From contig NZ_CP072197.1 in the NCBI RefSeq assembly GCF_018987235.1, positions 1,674,001 through 1,738,000 of the forward strand: a DNA stretch of 64,000 bases. Direction: 5' to 3'. The notes below the pieces were generated by a model that did no database searches, had not been told where the DNA came from, and saw only the letters and a program-made list of their open reading frames with translations. Below, piece after piece: positions 57,055 to 64,000 of this stretch. The position numbers were made by a program, and so were the translations under genes. The stretch's first letter is position 1, and each line of letters starts with the position of its first letter. Source of the DNA: Lactobacillus crispatus (lineage in GTDB: Bacteria; Bacillota; Bacilli; Lactobacillales; Lactobacillaceae).

Positions 57055-58426
57055 GAGACTGTAAAATAGTTTGTGTAAGGATGAATGATTCCTTAAATTT
57101 ATTTCTTTAAACATTAGAAAAAGGAGTTCCTTTCTCGTATGATTGGTTTGAACAAAAAAACACATACAGAAAGAAGAACTCCTTCATGAATGATTTTACC
57201 AAAGATTTTGCTCAAGCTCTATTCAATCCAGACAAAATAAATGATTTATTGCGCAAAGAGCTACAACAGGCTGTTAATAACTTGCTAGAAGCTGAGTTGA
57301 CTGCCTTTCTAGGCTATGATCCCTATGCCAGAAATGGCTGGAATACTGGCAATTCTAGAAATGGTGCTTATTTCCGCAAGGTTGATACCCAGTTTGGACC
57401 AATTGAAGTGCAAGTGCCTCGAGACCGCAACGGTCAGTTTCATCAGCACACGCTGCCTGACTACAAGCAGCACTCTGATGTTTTGGAAAGCACGATTATC
57501 AAGCTATACTCCAAAGGCGTAACTACCAGAGAAATCGCTGACTTGATTGAGAAAATGTATGGCAGTCATTATAGTCCAGCTCAAGTATCAAATATTTCCA
57601 AGCAGATGCTCCCCAAGATTGAGGCTTATCACAAGCGCAAGCTAAGCGACAAGTTTTTCTGTGTCTATTTGGATGCGACATACCTTCCTTTGCGCCGAGA
57701 AACGTTTGAGCGTGAAGCAGTATATATTGCCATTGGCATTAAACCTAATGGACATAAGGAAGTCATTGACTACTGCATTGCTCCTAGTGAGAACATTGAA
57801 GTTTGGACAGAGATGCTTCAAAACATGAAGTCCAGAGGCTTGAAGCAAGTTGAGCTTTTTCTTTCTGATGGTGTTGTTGGCATGAAAACAGCCTTGGCCA
57901 GGACTTATCCTAAAGCTCATTTTCAACGCTGCCTGGTTCATGTCATGCGCAATATCTGCGCTAAAGTACGCGTCGACGATCGTGAAAAGATCATGAACGA
58001 ATTCAAGCAGATACATCAACAGACAAGCAAAAAAGAAGCTGCAGCTGTCTTGCACAAATTCTATGCCAAATGGAATAAAGCTTATAGCCATGTCATCAAA
58101 GGTTTGAAGGAAATTGAGCCCGATCTGCTAGTCTTCTACAATTATCCCAAACAAATCAGAGCTTCAATTTATTCAACCAATATGATTGAATCCTTTAACA
58201 ACGTCATCAAGCGTAAAGCTAAGCCTAAGGCAGAATTTCCAACTGAACAGTCGCTTGATGCATTTATTGGCATCCAGGCAATGAGCTACAATGACCGTTA
58301 TTTCAATCGAATTCATAAAGGCTTTGGTCAGGTTCAGGACACCTTAGAATCCTACTTTGATTAAATAAATAATTAAAAAATCAATTTACGAGAAAGATCT
58401 ATTTACACAAAAGATTTGACAGTTTC
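57055..58426 (+). mobile_element. IS256-family insertion sequence (IS1201-like), copy 2
   Basis: The same 1372-bp element as at 1506-2877, inverted. Flanks AAAAATTC (57047-57054) and AAAAATTT (58427-58434) form an 8-bp duplication with one mismatch. It is intergenic, between the DUF2325-like gene and an exported-protein gene. Confidence 0.92.
57186..58364 (+). CDS. IS256-family transposase, copy 2
   Basis: A 392-residue protein identical to copy 1 at 1568-2746, with the D163, D228 and E335 triad intact. The ATG is preceded by GAAGAACTCCTTC within the element. Likely active. Confidence 0.95.
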   Translation: MNDFTKDFAQALFNPDKINDLLRKELQQAVNNLLEAELTAFLGYDPYARNGWNTGNSRNGAYFRKVDTQFGPIEVQVPRDRNGQFHQHTLPDYKQHSDVLESTIIKLYSKGVTTREIADLIEKMYGSHYSPAQVSNISKQMLPKIEAYHKRKLSDKFFCVYLDATYLPLRRETFEREAVYIAIGIKPNGHKEVIDYCIAPSENIEVWTEMLQNMKSRGLKQVELFLSDGVVGMKTALARTYPKAHFQRCLVHVMRNICAKVRVDDREKIMNEFKQIHQQTSKKEAAAVLHKFYAKWNKAYSHVIKGLKEIEPDLLVFYNYPKQIRASIYSTNMIESFNNVIKRKAKPKAEFPTEQSLDAFIGIQAMSYNDRYFNRIHKGFGQVQDTLESYFD

Positions 58427-58537
58427 AAAAATTTTTAATGCTAATCTAATTCTTTATAGATTTTTATATTATTTTTCCTGTAAAACCATTATAATAAAAG
58501 TAGTTAAAATATCCTTTATTAAACGGAGGAAACTACT

Positions 58538-59035
58538 ATGAAAAAGAAACTATTACTTTTCGTACCCTTTTTAGCCGGTTTATTGTTCTTGGTATCTACA
58601 TCAACTTATGCTAGCAAGCTTCCTAAAGGCTATGGTATTGCTAAAACCTTTACCACACCAAAAGCAACCCGTGGCACCTGGTATTATCGCGAAAAGGGTG
58701 ATAAAACAATTTCTAAGGTAAAGATCACTGCTCATAGCGTAGATGGTAAAAAGCTTTACGTACCTTCACAAAAGTTCTTCGAGAAAAATGTTTACAACGT
58801 TTCAGCTAAGAAGCGTAATCAGTTCATCAAAAAAACTGAAAATATTTATGCTGCAGCTAACTATAAAAAGGGCTTCAATGTCAACAATTGGGTTAACTTA
58901 GCTGGTGATGGTGAATACTACATCCCTGTTACTAGAACTGTTAACGGCAAAAAGGTTAAGGCATTAAGAATAGCTACTGGTGCTGGTCCTTATACTGCTG
59001 CATATGCATACAAAACTAAGGCATTGGTTAAATAA
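58538..59035 (+). CDS. Exported protein of unknown function
   Basis: The 165-residue protein has a clear signal peptide (KKKLLLFVPFLAGLLFLV, cleavage near TYASK at about 26) and a basic mature part rich in Tyr, Lys and Gly. CGGAGG lies before the ATG. Similar short secreted basic proteins are frequent and poorly characterised in lactobacilli. It is bracketed by the IS256 and IS110 elements. Confidence 0.75.
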   Translation: MKKKLLLFVPFLAGLLFLVSTSTYASKLPKGYGIAKTFTTPKATRGTWYYREKGDKTISKVKITAHSVDGKKLYVPSQKFFEKNVYNVSAKKRNQFIKKTENIYAAANYKKGFNVNNWVNLAGDGEYYIPVTRTVNGKKVKALRIATGAGPYTAAYAYKTKALVK

Positions 59036-59050
59036 TCATTGTCTAACGAA

Positions 59051-59075
59051 AAAGCAAATTAGCATAATTTGCTTT
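59051..59075 (+). terminator. Terminator of exported-protein gene
   Basis: Arms AAAGCAAATT and AATTTGCTTT followed by T-rich sequence. Confidence 0.8.
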
Positions 59076-59263
59076 TTTTCTACCCAAAGTCAAGTATTAT
59101 CAATGATTTAAGAAAATAAATTTACTTGTTTTAATGATGCGAATAAGGTTAAAGCAAATAAGAGTTTAAATTTAAGAAAAAGCGAAAGTACCACAAATAA
59201 GCCTATGAATACTTGTAGTTTTTCCATAGGTTGCTTATACTTAAGTTGATTATTTGATTTCAG

Positions 59264-60490
59264 CTAAAGTCTTTTATTTTCGGTGGCTATGTTGTAATCA
59301 TATAATTGATCATGTTTGATAAGAGCAAACATTGTGCGTATCAGTTTATGGACTGATGCAATGGCGATTTTCTTATAGCCTTGGCTATTTGAAGATCGTT
59401 TTTTCTTGTCATAATAATCAGTTATATGGCAAGGCTGCGTAGCCTTTACCGTCTCCATTTGAGTAATAACTCGATAAAGTATTTTTCTGGCAATATGATT
59501 GCCATGCTTGGTAATGCCAAGAGAACTGTCTTTTTCACCAGATTGGTACCTTCCTGGATCAATGCCAACAAACGCATCAATTTGAGCTGAAGTGCTAAAC
59601 CGTCTTAGATCACCGAGCTCTGCTACTAATCTCACTGCTGTAATTCTAGCAACCCCTGGGATACTCAAATAGATGGATAAAGCACGAGCGTTTACTGCTT
59701 TAGCCAGCTTTTCCATGTAGTTAATTACATAGTCGCGTTCTTGCTGGAGTGAAAATAAATTAGAAATGTTCCTTTGAATAGCTCTAACGATAATACTATC
59801 TTTGGAATCATAAGGATAAGCTTCTCTAGCAAAAGCGTATAATCTTGTGGTTAAGTACCGTGCCCTTTGTTGTCCTATTCCAGAAATAGAATTAAGCATT
59901 TGAGTTACCTGTGTCTCATTCTTTTCTAGAACATATCCAGCATGTGGGAAAAGACTAACAAGCGCCCAATAAATTCTGCCAGATGGATGAGACAGTATTT
60001 CTTCAATTTGTGGGAAAGTGGATTGGAGGTTGCGGTGCAATTGATTTTTAGTAGTAACTATACTCCTAGTAAGTTCTTCATAATAGCGACTGGCATTCTG
60101 AAGTTCATGATACTCTCTGGGCTGTGGATCACGCAGCTTTTGCGGGGCATTAAATTGAATTAAAGCCAGGCGATAAGCATCTACCTTATCAGTTTTATTA
60201 TGGCGTAAATTATTGTCCATTAGCTTTTTCGCTTTAAGCGGATTAAGCTTCAAATACTTAATATGATAATCCTCTAAGAAAGCTTGCAGGCTTAGAGAAT
60301 AAACACCAGTAGCTTCGAAAACAACTAAAGGAGTTATCAAATATTGGTTCAGTTGCTCATAAAGTTTTTGATAGCCAAAGGAATCATTAGAGATTCTAAA
60401 AGATTCGCCTTGTTTGATCCGGTCATTAACCACACAAACTGTGGAAGATTTACTGCTAACATCAATACCGAAAATAATTTGTGATTCCAT
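59264..60490 (-). CDS. IS110-family transposase (DEDD recombinase)
   Basis: The 408-residue recombinase has an N-terminal RuvC-like DEDD domain with D10 (GIDVSSKSS), E59 (VVFEATGVYS), D101 and D104 (KTDKVDAYRLA), and a C-terminal Transposase_20 domain (about 285-365: LSIPGVARITAVRLVAELGD, YQSGEKDSS). The frame is intact. In this family the enzyme works with a bridge RNA encoded in the element's non-coding end. About 470 bp of non-coding DNA lie upstream, between it and tnpB. A decayed relative lies at 405-950. Confidence 0.95.
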   Translation of the reverse strand: MESQIIFGIDVSSKSSTVCVVNDRIKQGESFRISNDSFGYQKLYEQLNQYLITPLVVFEATGVYSLSLQAFLEDYHIKYLKLNPLKAKKLMDNNLRHNKTDKVDAYRLALIQFNAPQKLRDPQPREYHELQNASRYYEELTRSIVTTKNQLHRNLQSTFPQIEEILSHPSGRIYWALVSLFPHAGYVLEKNETQVTQMLNSISGIGQQRARYLTTRLYAFAREAYPYDSKDSIIVRAIQRNISNLFSLQQERDYVINYMEKLAKAVNARALSIYLSIPGVARITAVRLVAELGDLRRFSTSAQIDAFVGIDPGRYQSGEKDSSLGITKHGNHIARKILYRVITQMETVKATQPCHITDYYDKKKRSSNSQGYKKIAIASVHKLIRTMFALIKHDQLYDYNIATENKRL

Positions 60491-60504
60491 AATATAACCT
60501 CCGC

Positions 60505-60740
60505 TGTGAAGATAAACCTCTTTATCAACCTATTAATTCTAATTTTCTAAACACGGCATCTAAGTGCCCACAGACTTCGAAGAGACTTAAGAATAGGTGG
60601 TAAAGCAGTCCGTTTCTTTTACGACATCAAGTGTCTAAAAAGCTGAAGACTTGATTTGCTTTATCTTCACTTTCTATTTTAGACAAAATAAAAAGTGCCA
60701 GATCGTGAATCCGTCGATTCATGATCCAACACTAGGTTAG
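60505..60740 (-). ncRNA. Candidate IS110 bridge RNA region
   Basis: The non-coding stretch directly upstream of the IS110 gene shows, on the minus strand, a hairpin with arms GATCATGAATC and GATTCACGATC (60701-60726, one mismatch) and a second with arms ATCAAGT and ACTTGAT (60626-60655). In the IS110 subgroup the bridge RNA comes from this side. Exact ends and guide loops cannot be fixed from one copy. Confidence 0.35.
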
Positions 60741-60759
60741 TATGTTTCTTTTACCGATT

Positions 60760-61060
60760 TTTACCTTTCCGTATTTCTGCTATATAAAATGTAGAAAAGC
60801 ATGGAAGAATGGTATTTTCCATACTTCAAAGGCTTATATTTTTCCTTTCCATTTTACATTCGCCACCGTTAAAACGCCGGTATTCTGATATTCCAACTAG
60901 GGAGTAATCGCATTGACCAACTATGATGGCATCGTTATCGGTCATAGCCTGACCGTGGATAATTTATATTGCTTTATTTAATTCTGGATGGCTGATTAAC
61001 AGCGTCAAGTTCTTCATGGCATTTTCATCGCGATCAACTACTTTGCCATAATTTGGGCAG
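60760..61060 (-). ncRNA. Candidate TnpB omegaRNA region
   Basis: TnpB guides come from the 3' end of tnpB and the adjoining element end. Just after the tnpB stop (60964) the minus strand forms a hairpin GGTCA-GGCTA-TGACC (60940-60954) and another with ACCG/CGGT arms (60865-60881), plus ATGGAA/TTCCAT arms further on. The 3' guide boundary is not determined. Confidence 0.35.
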
Positions 61061-62247
61061 TCCGGATTATAACAAATATATTCATTATGCTTAGTGCCAT
61101 GCTTTTGATTACCCTTTAAGGTGACTTTTTCATCACCTTTTTTGACCATACCACAAACTGCACATCTTTGTGTTGACGGATAAAGCTTATTAGCCAAGAT
61201 CAGTTCTTTATCATACCAATCACACTTATAAGCCAATAGCTGTCTAAACAGTCCAAACATTGATCGATGCATACCTTTTGAAGCAACGTGACTCATAAGC
61301 ATGCCTTTTACGTCTAAGTTTTCAATTACTATTTGGTCATAATCATTAACCAGTTTGGTTGTAAACTTGTGCATCAAGTCGTGCTGAATATTGGAAACAC
61401 GTTCATAACAAGATTGAAGCTTGGTTTTCGTCTTCAAATACTTATTACTTTGTGTCCCCTTGATTCTGCCATTAACTGTCCGCTTCTTAGCTAAACGCTT
61501 TTGATAAAACTTGATTTTCGCATAAAGCCTCTTTAGTGACTTAGGCAAGACTAAACACTGTCCATCTTGATAATTAAAGTGACCTACATTAATATCAACT
61601 CCTGTACCTTTGCCAGTTTTAGCCTTGGGTAAAGGCTTTTCTAGCTTATAAGGTATAGAAGCATAATACTTATGGTTTACTTTAAAAATTGAAACTACAC
61701 CAATTTTACCCGATAAAGGCTTATTTGAAAGCTCGATCCCTGCCCAACGATCCTTATATGGGGTATCTCTAGGCATTTCTAACCAAAGTAGTCCATCCTC
61801 TATCTTTGCTCGATCAGTTTTAAAGCCTTGGCGCGGATTTTTCTTAGAGCGGAACTTAGGCTTGCCCCAATCAGGCTGTGCTTTATTAAAGAAATTTTGC
61901 CATGCTTTGCCTAAATCCTGTACCGCTAACTGTAAAGTGCGAGCAGAGTAGGCATACTGCCAATCTTCCTTTTGTTCAATCATTAGATCTCTTACTAAAC
62001 GCCAATTAGGACTAGGATTTAAGTGATAATCTTGATGAGTCATGCGCCATTTCTTAGTCTTTTTATTCTGCTTAGGAATAAAGGTAGTGGCAACTACTTT
62101 ATCAAAAATAGTATGTGCCATATACAAGTCTTGCCATAAAGCCAAGGCTTGATTCCAACAGTATCGACGGTAGTTACACCAATCGTCCAAAATTTGCTTC
62201 ATCGCCTCATCTGGTTTTAGACGGTAAACGCGTGTTTTTACTATCAT
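60964..62247 (-). CDS. tnpB: TnpB RNA-guided nuclease of IS607-type element
   Basis: The 427-residue protein has the RuvC triad D218 (GTGVDINVGHF), E309 (IVIENLDVKGM) and D407 (DRDENAMKNL), and a zinc ribbon with C362, C365, C392 and C397. All key residues are intact. Known TnpB proteins are RNA-guided DNA nucleases, ancestors of Cas12. It overlaps the serine recombinase gene by 4 bp, as in IS607 elements. Confidence 0.95.
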   Translation of the reverse strand: MIVKTRVYRLKPDEAMKQILDDWCNYRRYCWNQALALWQDLYMAHTIFDKVVATTFIPKQNKKTKKWRMTHQDYHLNPSPNWRLVRDLMIEQKEDWQYAYSARTLQLAVQDLGKAWQNFFNKAQPDWGKPKFRSKKNPRQGFKTDRAKIEDGLLWLEMPRDTPYKDRWAGIELSNKPLSGKIGVVSIFKVNHKYYASIPYKLEKPLPKAKTGKGTGVDINVGHFNYQDGQCLVLPKSLKRLYAKIKFYQKRLAKKRTVNGRIKGTQSNKYLKTKTKLQSCYERVSNIQHDLMHKFTTKLVNDYDQIVIENLDVKGMLMSHVASKGMHRSMFGLFRQLLAYKCDWYDKELILANKLYPSTQRCAVCGMVKKGDEKVTLKGNQKHGTKHNEYICYNPDCPNYGKVVDRDENAMKNLTLLISHPELNKAI

Positions 62248-62858
62248 TTATTAGTCAACTCCTTGTCTTCGCTAATCTTATGCTTGTATTTACGTAAGCC
62301 GTAAAGACGACAAGAAAAGACGTGTAAAATACTTAAGACATCTTGAACCAATTCTTCATTAGGTGACGTTTCTCGATTGTTTAAGACTACTATTTTAGTG
62401 CCATTTTGATTACATAGTTTTTCAAACCAATCATAACCAAAGCGGATAAAACGATCTTGGTAAGTAATGTAAATTGTTTTAATCTTTCCTTGCATTACTT
62501 CATCAAGAAGCTTATTCCACTTTTTGCGCTTATAATTCAGACCGCTACCAATATCGGTGATCATTTCATCAAGAATAATCCCTTTAGTGTTGACAAATTC
62601 GCGTATGAACTCTTCTTGATCTTTTAAATCATCCTTTTGATTAGCAGTTGAAACGCGTGCGTAGCCAACTACGTTGCGCTTATCCTTCTTAGGATCAGAA
62701 TTATTATTAATGTACTTAAGATAATCCTGTTCAGTATAGTAGCGCTTATTTGTTGGAGTACGATGTGCTGGAAAAATTCCTTTACGATCCCACTCCTGTA
62801 AAGTGCGCACTGTCACACCCAAGCGTTCAGCCATCTCTTTAGGTTTAAGAACTGCCAT
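62244..62858 (-). CDS. tnpA: IS607-family serine recombinase TnpA
   Basis: The 204-residue enzyme has an N-terminal MerR-like helix-turn-helix (LKPKEMAERLGVTVRTLQEW) and a serine-resolvase domain starting VVGYARVSTANQKDDL, whose Ser is the nucleophile (about 74). A GTG-started extension of 5 codons exists, but GGAG spaced 9 bases before the ATG at 62858 supports MAVLKP. It inserts the element through a circular intermediate. Confidence 0.95.
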   Translation of the reverse strand: MAVLKPKEMAERLGVTVRTLQEWDRKGIFPAHRTPTNKRYYTEQDYLKYINNNSDPKKDKRNVVGYARVSTANQKDDLKDQEEFIREFVNTKGIILDEMITDIGSGLNYKRKKWNKLLDEVMQGKIKTIYITYQDRFIRFGYDWFEKLCNQNGTKIVVLNNRETSPNEELVQDVLSILHVFSCRLYGLRKYKHKISEDKELTNK

Positions 62859-62938
62859 AATCTTCATCTCCACATATTATCTTTAGTAAAGATTAAAGCA
62901 TTTGCTTCTACTAAATTCTATAAATTTCTATTTCTTTC

Positions 62939-62988
62939 TATGGCTTAATTTATCATTTCTTTCTATGGCTTAATTTATCATTTCTTTC
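62939..62988. repeat. 25-bp tandem duplication
   Basis: Two direct copies of a 25-bp unit beginning TATGGCTTAATTTATCATT (starts at 62939 and 62964) lie between tnpA and the lipase-like gene. The second copy contains the gene's last codons. Confidence 0.85.
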
Positions 62989-63882
62989 TCCTTCAAAAAG
63001 AGCGGCCAATTTTGCCAAACTCTTATGATCAGGATAGCGTTGAACTAATTGCTCAATTTTATCGGTAGCTAATTTTTTTACTTCTTCGGCTGAGCCCATT
63101 TTCTCTAAAAAATCTGCCAAATCACCTGAACGAGCAAGTAACTTACGCTCACTACGACTTTCTGCCAGAAAAGCTTGATCAACCTTACGTAACTTCAAAC
63201 TACCATCTGCATTAAAGTTATATCCTCCCCACATATGCTGCTTAATTGGTTGCATCGGTTCGCTATCCACATAACACAATTTTCCTACCATATGGTGCGT
63301 CTCAGTAATTCCTAACGTAACCGGGTCATAAATATCGACATAGTTAAAAATTTTCTCCCGCATTTTAGCCACCTGACGTCGTTCAGCTGGCGTCAGTAAC
63401 AGCCAAATATTGGTTCCTTCATACAGATAAGCAGCTGCAATTGCTTCTGGATGACGACAATTAGCTAAAGCAAACTGAGCATTAATTGAACCTAACGAAT
63501 GACCATAAATATAAATTCTACTACCTTTAAATTGATTAATTGTCTGATTCAATAAGTGAGCAGCTGACTTTAATTGGCTAGGAATCGTCCGTTTTCGTGC
63601 AAGCAGTGCTTTTAAAATTGGTAGATTAGTTTTAATCCATTCATCACGCCAAGTTTGTGGAGTCCCCTTTTTAAAACCATATGATCCTTTAAATAAGATT
63701 GTTATTTCATTCGGACTTGAAATGACGAAGGCTCGCATCCCATCCTTAGCATAAACATTACGACAAACAGTTCCAAGATAATGTTGATCTATTTTGATAG
63801 TATCACCCAGCTGCAATTCATCATATGCCTTTTTAGTTAATTCAACTCGTTCACGATCTGTTAACTGTGCATTTACACTCAT
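62953..63882 (-). CDS. Lipase-like alpha/beta hydrolase (DUF2974-like)
   Basis: The 309-residue protein has the nucleophile motif YGHSLGSINAQFA (Ser about 129), an Asp in YDPVTLGITE and His in the region ETHHMVG. The layout recalls DUF2974/Mbeg1-like lipases of lactobacilli. No signal peptide. Its last residues, NDKLSHRKK, are encoded in the tandem duplication next to the IS607 element, so the original C-terminus may differ. Confidence 0.75.
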   Translation of the reverse strand: MSVNAQLTDRERVELTKKAYDELQLGDTIKIDQHYLGTVCRNVYAKDGMRAFVISSPNEITILFKGSYGFKKGTPQTWRDEWIKTNLPILKALLARKRTIPSQLKSAAHLLNQTINQFKGSRIYIYGHSLGSINAQFALANCRHPEAIAAAYLYEGTNIWLLLTPAERRQVAKMREKIFNYVDIYDPVTLGITETHHMVGKLCYVDSEPMQPIKQHMWGGYNFNADGSLKLRKVDQAFLAESRSERKLLARSGDLADFLEKMGSAEEVKKLATDKIEQLVQRYPDHKSLAKLAALFEGERNDKLSHRKK

Positions 63883-63896
63883 AATTTTTCCTAAAA

Positions 63897-63942
63897 TAAA
63901 AAACTAACTCTTACTATTATGTTAGCATGAGTTAGTTTTTTG
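63897..63942. terminator. Bidirectional terminator at window end
   Basis: Arms AAACTAACTC and GAGTTAGTTT with A- and T-flanks. It probably ends a gene beyond the right edge of the window. Confidence 0.7.
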
Positions 63943-64000
63943 GATAATTTGAGCCTTTAATCATATTTTTTCTGCAAGTAATTTGCAATCGTTGACAAGC

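Noticed and set aside
1498..58434. 54-kb composite transposon bounded by the two IS256-family copies
   Set aside because: Each copy has its own target duplication (different sequences) and the interval is ordinary core genome.
60964..62873. Cas12-type CRISPR effector
   Set aside because: The size, IS607 recombinase partner and absence of any repeat-spacer array identify it as TnpB.
62939..62988. CRISPR-like repeat
   Set aside because: Only two units in direct tandem without spacers.

Overview
This 64-kb window is a low-GC Firmicute chromosome whose gene content fits the Lactobacillus acidophilus/helveticus group. It has a complete mevalonate-entry operon (thiolase, HMG-CoA reductase, HMG-CoA synthase), phosphoketolase, several PTS permeases, Kup, and many insertion sequences, including two identical IS256-family elements of the IS1201 type described from L. 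helveticus. The species is an inference from protein style and IS content. Most core genes lie on the minus strand.

Layout. 1-3.2 kb is an IS graveyard: an IS1182-like fragment, a decayed IS110 copy, and an unknown gene split by an intact IS256-family element with a perfect 8-bp target duplication. 3.2-10 kb holds an ABC exporter with an Rgg-type regulator, prfC, a CBS/CorC protein and recX. 10-20 kb has rlmD, a possible small-RNA locus, an alpha/beta hydrolase, the mevalonate operon, galU, a YihY/BrkB protein and map. An IS30 element sits in the map/flavodoxin divergent region. 21-28 kb carries flavodoxin, GtrA, wecB, tRNA-Arg(CCU), an orphan PTS IIC, a DEAD-box helicase, a GH25-like protein lacking the catalytic residues, and an amino-acid permease. 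28-33 kb has two related FMN/FAD reductases separated by a deleted IS4-type element. 33-42 kb has hpt, a CNNM/CorC transporter, a nitroreductase, and a PTS locus (IIC-IIB-IIB, RpiR regulator, membrane protein, IIA) with cre-like sites and repeated operator-like palindromes. 42-57 kb has a patatin, phosphoketolase with a divergent DeoR regulator, a GntR/nucleoside hydrolase pair, kup, rpiA-rbsK, a DUF4931 protein, an orphan sugar-binding lipoprotein and a DUF2325-like protein. 57-64 kb is a second accessory zone: the second IS256-family copy, an unknown exported protein, an IS110 element and an IS607/TnpB element end to end, then a lipase-like gene.

How it fits together. The nucleoside hydrolase, ribokinase and ribose-5-phosphate isomerase would feed nucleoside-derived ribose into the pentose-phosphate pool used by phosphoketolase. 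The PTS locus looks catabolite-controlled. The best leads for new biology are the untranslated DNA beside the IS110 recombinase (candidate bridge RNA) and beside TnpB (candidate omegaRNA), the C-terminal flavinylation-like tails on both reductases, the PTS operator repeats, and the possible minus-strand RNA near 11.6-11.95 kb. No CRISPR array, rRNA or prophage is visible.
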